This document shows, piece by piece, positions 43,701-51,290 of a DNA stretch of 64,000 bases. The translations under genes and the position numbers were made by a program. The notes below the pieces were generated by a model. The model searched no databases and was not told the DNA's origin. It worked only from the letters and a program-made list of their open reading frames with translations. This DNA comes from Bacteroidales bacterium (GTDB lineage Bacteria; Bacteroidota; Bacteroidia; Bacteroidales; UBA3663): the NCBI GenBank assembly GCA_017561935.1, contig JAFZBE010000017.1, positions 1 to 64,000 of the forward strand, in the 5' to 3' direction. Numbering within the stretch: position 1 is the first letter of the stretch; every line of letters starts with the position of its first letter.

Positions 43701-45425
43701 GTGCGCGATTATGATGCTGCTCTCCGCTTTGTTAGTGAATACTTTACAATGGACTTCCGTAAGTTCATCGGCAAATATTTCAAGGAGGAACGACGAACTC
43801 AAATAGATCAGAATATCACTCCCGCCAAATATAAGAAATTGTTTGGCACTCTTTCTAAATGTCAGCTTGAAATCATCCAGGACAGCCAAACCAAATGCAT
43901 CGTAGTGGCTGCAGGTCCCGGCAGCGGAAAGACCATGGTACTGGTTCATAAGCTGGCCTCATTGCTGCTGCTTGAAGATGTAAAACATGAGCAATTGCTA
44001 ATGCTCACTTTCTCTCGCGCGGCGGCTACGGAATTCAAGAAGCGTCTTATTGATTTGGTGGGTGGAGCTGCACACTTTGTGGATATAAAGACATTCCATT
44101 CGTATAGTTTCGATTTGATAGGGAAACAGGGCAATTTGGAAGAGGCAGGAAGCGTAGTGAAACATGCTGCTGAGATGATAGAAAATGGAGAAGTTGAAGC
44201 AGCTAAGATTGCCAAGAGTGTGCTCGTCATTGATGAGGCACAGGACATGGGTGCCGATGATTTTCGCTTGGTTCAGGCTCTAATGCATCAAAATGAGGAG
44301 ATGAGGGTCATCATGGTTGGTGATGATGATCAGAATATCTATGCTTTTCGTGGCTCCGACTCTCGCTATATGCAATCCATGATTGAACAAGAGGGTTCCA
44401 AACTGTATGAAATGACCGACAACTACCGTTCGACTCGAGCCATTGTGGAATGTGCAAATCGTTTTGTGATGCAAATACCGAATCGAATGAAGCTATCTCC
44501 CATCCGTTCTGTAACTTCTGAGGCTGGTTTGGTAAAACGATTGAAATCCTTTCAGGAAGCCGACCTAAAATCACCAGGCTCTATAGCAATACTTACACGA
44601 ACCAATGAAGAGACCTTGCAAGTCGCTTATGAAGTTGAACAGCGTGGTTTACATGCCACTGTTGTTCAGTCGATGGGTGAATTTCGTTTTGGAAATTTAG
44701 CAGAAGTTCGATTCTTTCTGAAGAAAGTTTCGGCTTCCAACGGAGAGGTGTCAATATCGCAAGAACAATGGGAAAAGGCAAAACAACTCACACTCGAAAC
44801 ATATAAAACCAGTACATGCATAAACGTCATGAAACGCTTCTTCTCTGATTTCGAGAAGACGCATAAGATTTATTATCACAGCGATTTACGCGAATTTGTC
44901 CTAGAATCCAATATCGAGGATTTCATCACGACAGAAGGCAATTCAATCTTTGTTAGTACGATTCATAAAGCCAAAGGGCGTGAATTTGATACAGTTTATC
45001 TGATGTCTCCTGTGCCCGATCACAAAGTTGTTGATGATATGCGAGCTTATTATGTAGGACTCACACGAGCAAAGAAAACCCTGTTCCTATTGACAAACCC
45101 ACCAAGTCAAACCTCTTCAGTATTTGTTGCATTAACTATGCGCGATGTCTTCCTCGATTTCTTCAAGCATCGTAAAGATGTCATACTTAGGCTCCGCAGT
45201 GGCGAGACTTTGAGCTATCGCGATGGTTATTTGCTCAGCGTGCGAGGTGATAATGTTGCTCTACTTTCGAATGCAGGAAAGGAAAAATTAAAATTTTGGG
45301 AAGATAAGGGATATGTGGTCTCAGGAGCAAAAATAAGTTACGTGTTGGCATGGCGGCCTCAAGATTCAAACACTGACCATGCAGTCTGCTTGGCAAATAT
45401 TGTACTGACGAGGAAGGAAGACTAG
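40725..45425 (+). CDS. DnaQ-like exonuclease - RecQ helicase - UvrD-type helicase fusion
   Basis: This 1566-residue protein has four parts. Residues 1-125 are a DEDD-type 3'-5' exonuclease: FIDTEV with D6 and E8, then GHNIIGHD with D56, then NPLNDAMKA, where the usual His of the third motif seems replaced. Residues 236-242 hold a CGECEYC zinc-ribbon-like cluster. Residues about 255-640 are RecQ: Walker A TGGGKS with K293, DEAH at 391-394 followed by CFSAWGHDFR, and the AFGMGVDKKDV and QEAGRAGRD motifs. Winged-helix-like segments follow. From about 1050 comes an SF1 UvrD/Rep helicase: GPGSGKT with K1069, DEAQD at about 1170, GDDDQNIYAFRG, and STIHKAKGREFD. It probably resects and unwinds DNA in repair or phage defence. 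Array 2 ends 31 bases upstream. Confidence 0.9.
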   Translation: MIVFIDTEVSVQSKKVVDFGAIREDDASLHSRSQSEFLDFVSACDTICGHNIIGHDLKFVSLRNSPTIVDTLFLSPLLFPKRPYHHLVKDDKLQVEELNNPLNDAMKARHLFNDEVAAWGQLSPSKQEIYYQLLHDTPEFGGFFKHIAYTPSAQRSLWSRIMNLQPDLSQLIMKEYQGKVCSHADFNVLARQYPIELAYCLAVIGADDLFSITPPWVERNYPQVVNVMKQLRNHSCGECEYCRKQLDAHYGLKDLFGYDEFRIFDGVPMQQQAVESAIRGESLLTIFPTGGGKSLTFQLPALMAGRNVHGLTVVISPLQSLMKDQVDNLAARGISDVATINGLLDPIERAVAINQVEEGTANLLYIAPEMLRSKTIERLLMNRNVVRFVIDEAHCFSAWGHDFRVDYLYIGDFIRQLQEKKHQVQPIAVSCFTATAKQKVISDICDYFRSKLGLELKVFAANAERKNLRYSVLHADTVEEKYNLLRSLILGHNCSSIVYVSRTRHTRELTEHLVKDGINAFAFNGKMDADEKVRNQNAFMSGKAQVIVATSAFGMGVDKKDVGLVVHYDISDSLENYIQEAGRAGRDPNMLAECYVLYADSDLDKHFILLNQTKLSISEIQQVWKAIKDLTAKRQKVSCSPLDIARQAGWGEDIIDLETRIRAALAALEDAGFLCRGSNSPHLFATSIAVKNMDEARARLTRSPLFDEKTREEAARIIRSLISSRATADGRGAEAESRVDYLADRLGMDKATVIRNVNLMRQDGLLADNRDMQAWISKSTSQRNLDLLMKLEQFLLRQFTEEARRYNYKELNEEAIKAGLTYSNVKRLRRLLHFLMLKGYIYKQEHGITGIINVRLEASQEVSKRHFERRMDICRFIIDTICTGKDLSKDAVLVNFSVVELLQQYISKQQQDVFANDDKPTIADIEEALLYLTKTELMKIEGGFLVIYNTMQIDRLADRRARYGKEQYRLLDEFYKQRIRQIHIVGEFANLMVRDYDAALRFVSEYFTMDFRKFIGKYFKEERRTQIDQNITPAKYKKLFGTLSKCQLEIIQDSQTKCIVVAAGPGSGKTMVLVHKLASLLLLEDVKHEQLLMLTFSRAAATEFKKRLIDLVGGAAHFVDIKTFHSYSFDLIGKQGNLEEAGSVVKHAAEMIENGEVEAAKIAKSVLVIDEAQDMGADDFRLVQALMHQNEEMRVIMVGDDDQNIYAFRGSDSRYMQSMIEQEGSKLYEMTDNYRSTRAIVECANRFVMQIPNRMKLSPIRSVTSEAGLVKRLKSFQEADLKSPGSIAILTRTNEETLQVAYEVEQRGLHATVVQSMGEFRFGNLAEVRFFLKKVSASNGEVSISQEQWEKAKQLTLETYKTSTCINVMKRFFSDFEKTHKIYYHSDLREFVLESNIEDFITTEGNSIFVSTIHKAKGREFDTVYLMSPVPDHKVVDDMRAYYVGLTRAKKTLFLLTNPPSQTSSVFVALTMRDVFLDFFKHRKDVILRLRSGETLSYRDGYLLSVRGDNVALLSNAGKEKLKFWEDKGYVVSGAKISYVLAWRPQDSNTDHAVCLANIVLTRKED

Positions 45426-45491
45426 AATCAAATATTGGTCTTTCTATTAATTTGGGTAAATAGAATATTAAATGATAGATATTCTTATAAA

Positions 45492-45755
45492 ATGCCTAAG
45501 GTGATGATAGTAGATAAGATTATTTTTATCCTAAAGATAATAGCCACACTTGTCATTATTCTATTGGGTGTGTTTATGGCTGGCTTTTGTTTCGACAGCC
45601 CATCTTTAGCAACTAACATTAAATTACTTGCCTCCGACATTTTCGGATGTGGCATAATAATTTTCGTTATATGGGTGAGCGACATATTCACGAAACCATC
45701 AAGAAATAAAAGACCACGTAAGTTTAACCATCACCCTTTTCGTCAAAGCGAATAA
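45492..45755 (+). CDS. Small two-TM membrane protein
   Basis: Started at the ATG at 45492, the product has 87 residues with two hydrophobic helices (IIFILKIIATLVIILLGVFM and KLLASDIFGCGIIIFVIWVS) and a basic C-terminal tail (RNKRPRKFNHHPFRQ). The frame is open back to 45435, but those 19 codons are less convincing. It lies 66 bases after the exonuclease-RecQ-UvrD gene on the same strand. Family unknown; a small membrane partner or effector is possible. Confidence 0.45.
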   Translation: MPKVMIVDKIIFILKIIATLVIILLGVFMAGFCFDSPSLATNIKLLASDIFGCGIIIFVIWVSDIFTKPSRNKRPRKFNHHPFRQSE

Positions 45756-45813
45756 CAGGACAAGTATAGGACAAGTTCAATAGACTTCAAGGAGTTCAAG
45801 ATAACTACCCCAT

Positions 45814-45872
45814 CAAGCACCCGAACAAGTACCCGAATAAGTACCCTTCAAGTACCCGAACAAGTATAAAAT
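45814..45872. repeat. 12-bp short tandem repeat
   Basis: Units of the form CAAGTACCCGAA occur about four to five times with one slip (45814, 45826, 45838, 45850, 45861), directly upstream of the VbhA-like gene. An AAGGAGTTCAAG stretch precedes it. Confidence 0.7.
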
Positions 45873-45878
45873 GATAAT

Positions 45879-46193
45879 ATGAACGAAGAACATTATATCA
45901 ACTTTGACAAGTATTTAAATTCAGGAGATCCAAAAAAGCGGGAACGTGCTGAAGCATGGCGCGTGGCTATAGGTTTGCAGGCTGTGGACAGGCTTACGGT
46001 TTCTGACTATCTCATTGATTTAGCTCGAAAGAATATTGAAGGAGAGCTAACAATTGATGAGGTGAACGAGCTGCTGAACAAGCATTACGAAGAGAAAAGG
46101 AAACTCAAAGCATATTGGGAACAGTATGAAACTTATACCAGAATTGATGAAGTGCCCGATCCTATAGCGGCTAAAAGAGGACGACCTATTTAA
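45879..46193 (+). CDS. VbhA-antitoxin-like small protein without a Fic partner
   Basis: This 104-residue protein has a helical core (AEAWRVAIGLQAVDRLTVSDYLIDLARKNIEGELTIDEVNELLNKHY) resembling the VbhA family: a short helix, a Leu/Ser turn, then the conserved GELTIDEV motif. In VbhA the inhibitory helix has an S-x3-E-G motif that reaches into the Fic active site; here the aligned positions read A-x3-Q-A, so the canonical inhibitory Glu is absent. No Fic-domain gene (HPFxxGNG) is present nearby. The C-terminus (RIDEVPDPIAAKRGRPI) is basic and could bind nucleic acid. Assignment is by pattern and of moderate certainty. Confidence 0.5.
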   Translation: MNEEHYINFDKYLNSGDPKKRERAEAWRVAIGLQAVDRLTVSDYLIDLARKNIEGELTIDEVNELLNKHYEEKRKLKAYWEQYETYTRIDEVPDPIAAKRGRPI

Positions 46194-46216
46194 ACCGATA
46201 ATGAATATAGTAAATT

Positions 46217-46477
46217 ATGGAAACGATAATGCAATTTCTGAAAGAGAATTATGAAATGGTCTGCCTGCTACTCGGTATGGTGGGCGTGGTGTTGGCCGTC
46301 ATTTCTTTGGTGGATGAGTTGAAGAAGAAGAAGGAGAGGAAGGAAAAAGAGAAGAAGGTGAAGGAGGAAAAGGAGAAGGAAATAGAGAAGGTAAAAGAGG
46401 AGAAGAAGGAAGTTGAGGAGGAGAAGAAAGAAGTTGAGGAAGTGGAGAAGGAAGCAAAAGAGGAACATAAGAAGTGA
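46217..46477 (+). CDS. Small single-TM protein with a Lys/Glu-rich coiled coil
   Basis: The 86-residue product has one membrane helix (VCLLLGMVGVVLAVISLV) at residues about 15-33, followed by a purely charged coiled coil of repeating KEEKK/EVEE heptad-like units to the end. The coding DNA of the tail is almost only A and G. A membrane-tethered spacer or scaffold is conceivable; no family recognised. It sits 23 bases after the VbhA-like gene. Confidence 0.5.
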   Translation: METIMQFLKENYEMVCLLLGMVGVVLAVISLVDELKKKKERKEKEKKVKEEKEKEIEKVKEEKKEVEEEKKEVEEVEKEAKEEHKK

Positions 46478-46495
46478 TTCTCGGGCCTAATATTT

Positions 46496-47584
46496 ATGAC
46501 ACGATACGAGAGTGATAAACTGAGATTGATCGGCTTTATCTGTATTGTTTTAGTCCTTTATATCCATTCGAACTTCCATTATTCAAATGCAGAGGTGGGT
46601 GGCATGACGATGTACGACTATCTGCAGGAAGGGATTTCGGAAATGTTGGGAAGACTGGCTGTGCCTATTTTTTTCGCAATATCTGGATTCCTGTTCTTTA
46701 GAAATGCCGAGACCATGCAGATTGTCTTGAAGAAACGGCGCAGAAGAGTAAAGACAATCCTCGTCCCTTATATCCTTGCTGCCTTGTTCCTGCCTTGTGT
46801 CTATTTGATACTGAAACTATCGGGTGCATGGGATTTCCTGGTGTCGAAGTCATTCAGTTATCTTTCCGACACCTGGTGGATGTTGTTATGCAGGGTTTTC
46901 CTTTACAATCTGCCCGATAATGTCCCCTTTGCTGTCCAGCTATGGTTTTTGCGCGATCTCATCATCGTGGTGTTCTTCACGCCTATTCTATGGAGGCTGA
47001 AACAAACGAGGTTCGGGTTGGAGGTGTTGATGGCAATATTGTTCGTTCTGTCGTTGTTCGATCTGAAGTATCTTCCCATCAAGGCGTTCTTCTGGTTTTG
47101 TTTTGGGACCAAATATTTGCGGAAGGTGCGAAAAGGTTCTTGGGCAACTGTTGGCATTGTACTATTCTGCATCGTGAGTCTTCTCCAAATGGTTTTTCCC
47201 CATGAGGGATGGAGGTTTTTCGAGATTCCAATCATCGCCCTCGGGATGCTGAGCGTATGGTCGGGTTATGACAAGCTGGTTCCCGATTCTTTCTCGTTGA
47301 CATCGCATAAAAAGCTTGACCTCATGTGCCAAAGCACTTTCTATATCTATCTATATCATTTGCCCTTGCTGCTCATCGTTGGCAAGTTGATCATGTTGGT
47401 TTATCGCTCTGAGTTGACTTGCATGTTTGCATATCTTGTTTCTCCATGGATCACGATTCTCTGTCTGGTGGCGATAGCCCTATTGCTCAATAGGTATCTG
47501 CCGAAGTTCTATTCGGTATTGGTGGGTGGACGTGTGTTCAATCGAGGAATCCGCTATCACAAGTGGGTTGAGGGGAATAGGTGA
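46496..47584 (+). CDS. Acyltransferase 3 family membrane protein (polysaccharide O-acetylation)
   Basis: This 362-residue protein has about ten TM helices and the family start (DKLRLIGFICIVLVLYIHSNF, with the conserved His in the first helix) and RLAVPIFFAISGFLFFRN. Acyltransferase 3 proteins transfer acetyl or similar groups to surface sugars. It is the first gene of the polysaccharide locus and starts 18 bases after the coiled-coil gene. Confidence 0.85.
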   Translation: MTRYESDKLRLIGFICIVLVLYIHSNFHYSNAEVGGMTMYDYLQEGISEMLGRLAVPIFFAISGFLFFRNAETMQIVLKKRRRRVKTILVPYILAALFLPCVYLILKLSGAWDFLVSKSFSYLSDTWWMLLCRVFLYNLPDNVPFAVQLWFLRDLIIVVFFTPILWRLKQTRFGLEVLMAILFVLSLFDLKYLPIKAFFWFCFGTKYLRKVRKGSWATVGIVLFCIVSLLQMVFPHEGWRFFEIPIIALGMLSVWSGYDKLVPDSFSLTSHKKLDLMCQSTFYIYLYHLPLLLIVGKLIMLVYRSELTCMFAYLVSPWITILCLVAIALLLNRYLPKFYSVLVGGRVFNRGIRYHKWVEGNR

Positions 47585-47606
47585 GAACTTTCCATTTTTT
47601 TAGAAA

Positions 47607-48701
47607 TTGGTCGTTAATATTCTTGCATCACATAGATTCCACCTTTTGGACTTGGCAAGAGAATTGTCAAGACTAGGGAATGATGTGCGTTTCTATTCGT
47701 ACGTGCCTGCCAAGAGATGTTCAGAATTTGGATTAGACAAGTCTTTGTGTGCCTCGTTTCTGTGGCTTGTTTGGCCATTCTTTGCATTGGCAAAGATTGC
47801 ACCGAAAGGGTGGCAGGATAACATTGTTTGGTATAGGAATCTATTGATTGATTGGTATGTTAGTAGGACGATGCGGAAATGTGATGTCTGCATAGGAATT
47901 GGAACGGTTTATGTCAAGGCATTTGAGACGGCTAAAAAGAACGGAGCAACAGCCATCCTAGAGTGGGGCAGCAAACATATTGAAGAGCAAAGAAAACAAT
48001 TCGGATATAATAAGGATTACTCTGTGCGAACTTTGCAAAGGGAGTTGAAGCAGTATGAAGTATGTAACTATATTTCCATTCCCGCAACGCATGTAATGGA
48101 GAGTTTCCTGAAGCATGGTATACTAGAAAGCAAACTCCTCGTGAATCATTATGGCGTGGATTTATCAGAGTTCCATCCTACTTCTTGCAGCAAAGAGTAT
48201 GATTTGATTTATGTGGGAGGTTGGAGATACGAGAAGGGATGTGATTTGCTAACATCGCTATGCCAACAATATGGCTACACACTCCTTCATGTTGGCGCTT
48301 TGGTGAACATCGATTTTCCGAAGCTATCATGCATGACACATCGTGATCCAGTTGATCAGAATGAATTGGTAAACTATTATGCCAAGGCACGTGTCTTTGT
48401 GCTGCCATCGAGAGCTGAAGGTATGGCTTTGGTGCAGGCACAGGCGATAGCATGTGGTTTGCCTGTTGTTTGTTCGAAAGAAACAGGAGGTTCGGACTTG
48501 CGGGCGGAACTAAGTGATAAGAAGTGGATTATTGAAATGGAAGACTTATCTAATGAAGCACTTCTTGAAGCTGTCGATAAGGGGTTGGAATTGGCTAACA
48601 CACAACAAGGCATCAGAAACTATGCAGGAGAGGATATGAAATTCCTCTCTTGGGAAGAATATGGAACAAGATATTCAGAAGAACTTAATAGAATCAGATA
48701 A
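47607..48701 (+). CDS. GT4-type glycosyltransferase
   Basis: This 364-residue GT-B enzyme has an N-terminal Rossmann domain (ILASHRFHLLDLARELSRLGNDVRFYSY). Its C-terminal domain carries LIYVGGWRYEKGCDLL, VFVLPSRAEGMALVQAQAIACGLPVVCS and the ETGGSDLR nucleotide-sugar site, the EX7E-type region of GT4. The only start near the expected N-terminus is a TTG at 47607, six bases after an in-frame stop. It overlaps the next gene by 41 bases. It adds a sugar to the lipid-linked repeat unit; donor unknown. Confidence 0.85.
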   Translation: MVVNILASHRFHLLDLARELSRLGNDVRFYSYVPAKRCSEFGLDKSLCASFLWLVWPFFALAKIAPKGWQDNIVWYRNLLIDWYVSRTMRKCDVCIGIGTVYVKAFETAKKNGATAILEWGSKHIEEQRKQFGYNKDYSVRTLQRELKQYEVCNYISIPATHVMESFLKHGILESKLLVNHYGVDLSEFHPTSCSKEYDLIYVGGWRYEKGCDLLTSLCQQYGYTLLHVGALVNIDFPKLSCMTHRDPVDQNELVNYYAKARVFVLPSRAEGMALVQAQAIACGLPVVCSKETGGSDLRAELSDKKWIIEMEDLSNEALLEAVDKGLELANTQQGIRNYAGEDMKFLSWEEYGTRYSEELNRIR

Positions 48702-50283
48702 GAAGGTTAGGATTTGGCGTCTTCGTGTTTTCAGAGGATTGAATCAGGCTTTTCTCTGGATATTGAAGGGCTATCTTGTCATGTCTGTGATTGAGTTGGT
48801 TTTCTTTCCATCACTAGATATTGCATTTGGATTGTTAGTGTCGTACTTGGGTATTTCACTAACGAGACAGACTTTGTGCCGCTCGCACAAATTGCTTTAT
48901 CATACTGTCTCTACTTCGTCTTTGTTGTTTTTTTGCTTGTTCTTCGATGTATTGCCTCTCCCTGCCACCTTGATGGAGTTAAAGCCGATAACGTACAATA
49001 TGAGAAATCCGTATGGTACGTTCTTTTATCTGATATTACTACAATGTATTCTCTTAATAATACATACAATTTATGTAAAATTGACGAAAAACAAAAATAT
49101 AGTAAGGAACTATCTTTATCGTTTCGGCTTCTTTAAGAGTCTATCAAGTCAGGAAGTGTGGTTCTTAATTTTGGGATCACTTTTTTGGTACGCATACGTG
49201 ATGCTGACTAAAGGACTTTACACGGAGGAGAATTTGAATGTAAATTCCCGTTTCGGTATAGCAGAGTGGGCCATCAATTTGTTTTTCTCGAGCTATTATC
49301 AGTGCGTATTTATCTTCTATTTCAGAAGATTCAACAATATCAAAGGGAAATATAAGATAAATCATCTTCTGATATTTATTCTAGCTATGACAATATTCGT
49401 CATAGGCATTGGCACCAATATGAGAACAGCTGCGATTACGGTTTTTGCAAACGCAGCTTTTTCGATGGTTCTTTACTTCCTATTTTTTACTGACCAAAGA
49501 GAAGCATTCTTTAGAGCGAGATATGTTGTCCCTCTTTGTGTCATATTTGTTTTCTTTGCAGGTCCTTTCCAGTCCATTTCGGAATCTATGGTTTCAGTTC
49601 GAGACAATCGGTCGGGAAAGAATGCCATAGAAATAATTGAGATGACGATGAATAATAGAGGGCAAGAAGAAGATGAAACTTCAGAATTGGTAACGAAAGA
49701 GTATTCTTCGATGGAATGGGATGAGAGATATCTGAGCAGCGATTTGTTCAATCGTTTTTGTAGTTTGAAGATTCTTGATGAGACAATATTCCATGCAAGC
49801 CGACTGAATAGTGCAGATAGACAAAAGATGAGGTATAGTTTCTACGAAAAAATCCTTGACCAATTACCTGGCGTAATTAAACGTAAGATAGGAATGAGAG
49901 TGACATACGACGAGAGGCAATATTCATTGTCTGATTTGTTGTATTATCTTTCGGTAGAAGGCAGAACATATCTTGGTGGCATCAAAATTGGTTCGTTGCA
50001 GGGATTAGGTCTGGCACTTTTCGGCTATTGGTTCCCACTTGTTCTTATTCCTCTTTATCTCGTTGTCTTTTATTTGATGGATTCGATTCTTTTATTTAAG
50101 AATGGCCGTATCATCTTCCCGTTGTTTTTCTTTGCAGGAATGATGGATTACCTTGCATTGTTCAGTGACAGGCATTTCTATCTTTTCGAGATGCGATTTA
50201 TATTCAGAGGTTTTTGGGAGACAGTTATAGTTTATATCATTACCATCAACATCATCAAACGGCTTCCATTCCTTAAGCATTGA
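48661..50283 (+). CDS. Wzy-like polysaccharide polymerase / multi-TM protein
   Basis: This 540-residue protein has about 12 hydrophobic helices and one large hydrophilic loop (residues about 300-430: SISESMVSVRDNRSGKNAIEI ... GVIKRKIGMRVTYDERQ), the layout of O-antigen polymerases. The YSLSDLLYYLSVEGRTYLGG and final helices also fit. Its coding sequence is the most A/T-rich of the locus, usual for wzy genes, which are often acquired horizontally. It overlaps the GT4 gene and lies one base before the next gene. Confidence 0.65.
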   Translation: MEQDIQKNLIESDKKVRIWRLRVFRGLNQAFLWILKGYLVMSVIELVFFPSLDIAFGLLVSYLGISLTRQTLCRSHKLLYHTVSTSSLLFFCLFFDVLPLPATLMELKPITYNMRNPYGTFFYLILLQCILLIIHTIYVKLTKNKNIVRNYLYRFGFFKSLSSQEVWFLILGSLFWYAYVMLTKGLYTEENLNVNSRFGIAEWAINLFFSSYYQCVFIFYFRRFNNIKGKYKINHLLIFILAMTIFVIGIGTNMRTAAITVFANAAFSMVLYFLFFTDQREAFFRARYVVPLCVIFVFFAGPFQSISESMVSVRDNRSGKNAIEIIEMTMNNRGQEEDETSELVTKEYSSMEWDERYLSSDLFNRFCSLKILDETIFHASRLNSADRQKMRYSFYEKILDQLPGVIKRKIGMRVTYDERQYSLSDLLYYLSVEGRTYLGGIKIGSLQGLGLALFGYWFPLVLIPLYLVVFYLMDSILLFKNGRIIFPLFFFAGMMDYLALFSDRHFYLFEMRFIFRGFWETVIVYIITINIIKRLPFLKH

Positions 50284-50284
50284 T

Positions 50285-51283
50285 ATGAAATTCAAGGATT
50301 TTTCCATTCGTGTGCTCAAGCATGGATATAGAAAGGTGACTCGTAAGCAGTTCCTTAATCCTGAATGTGACTGCAATCGTCAATCTTCGAATGATAAGGT
50401 TTTCAAATTGTTGTCTTCGGGAAATCCTTGTATGATTTCAAGGTTTGGCACGACAGAGATTAATTGTATCAACAATTATCTTTGCATCCATAGCAATCGT
50501 CCTTTTTTCAGGAAGTGTCTTGATTATATCACGGATTATACTCATACCCCTTGGTGGAATGAGGGCCATTTTCGATATATGAATCTATGGTCGGGAATAT
50601 TCCCAGAGGGTAAAGATACTGCTGAGCGTTTCTCGAAACGTTATCTTCAGGACATACCCGAAATAGATTTGCTGGTATCCCATCAGTATTATGAGAAATT
50701 TATGCCGCTTCGTGCAGGAATCCCCAAGATACAGTTGGAGATGCTTTATCCCTTCTTCGTAGAACGTCCTTGGACACGATTATTGAAAGGAAAGAAAGTC
50801 TTGGTAATTCATCCTTTCGTCAACACAATCAAGCAGCAGTATGCTAAGAGGGAACAGCTTTTTCAGAACAAAGATATTCTTCCCGATTTTGAACTTATTA
50901 CCTTAAAGGCTGTTCAGACAATTGCTGGAAACAAGTCGGAGTTCAAGGATTGGTTTGAGGCCCTTGCCTTTATGGAGCAACAAATAGACGTGATAGATTT
51001 CGATATTGCATTGATAGGATGCGGCGCTTATGGAATGCCTTTAGCTGCGCATGTGAAACGGATAGGGAAGCAAGCCGTACATATTGCAGGAGGGCTGCAG
51101 TTACTCTTTGGTATCAAGGGCAAACGTTGGACAGAGGAGCATATCGGCACCTTCGAATATCGTCCAGGCGTTGTCCTTTCGTGGGACTATCGAGCCTTGT
51201 TCAATGAGAATTGGTGCTTCCCATTGGCGATAGATAAGCCAAACAATGCTGAAGTTGTAGAAGGTGGTTGTTATTGGAAATGA
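50285..51283 (+). CDS. GT-D-fold-like glycosyltransferase
   Basis: This 332-residue soluble protein shows an N-terminal basic segment, then PCMISRFGTTEINCINNY, HTPWWNEGHFRYMNLWSG, KKVLVIHPFVNTIKQQY and a C-terminal IALIGCGAYGMPLAAHVKRIGKQAVHIAGGLQLLFGIKGKRW. The two motifs recall the GT-D (DUF1792) fold, where a nucleotide sugar sits near the G-x-G-x-x-G-like loop. Homologous proteins recur in Bacteroidota capsule loci. The family assignment is tentative. It likely acts on the repeat unit with the GT2 genes that follow. Confidence 0.55.
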   Translation: MKFKDFSIRVLKHGYRKVTRKQFLNPECDCNRQSSNDKVFKLLSSGNPCMISRFGTTEINCINNYLCIHSNRPFFRKCLDYITDYTHTPWWNEGHFRYMNLWSGIFPEGKDTAERFSKRYLQDIPEIDLLVSHQYYEKFMPLRAGIPKIQLEMLYPFFVERPWTRLLKGKKVLVIHPFVNTIKQQYAKREQLFQNKDILPDFELITLKAVQTIAGNKSEFKDWFEALAFMEQQIDVIDFDIALIGCGAYGMPLAAHVKRIGKQAVHIAGGLQLLFGIKGKRWTEEHIGTFEYRPGVVLSWDYRALFNENWCFPLAIDKPNNAEVVEGGCYWK

Positions 51284-51290
51284 ACAAAGC

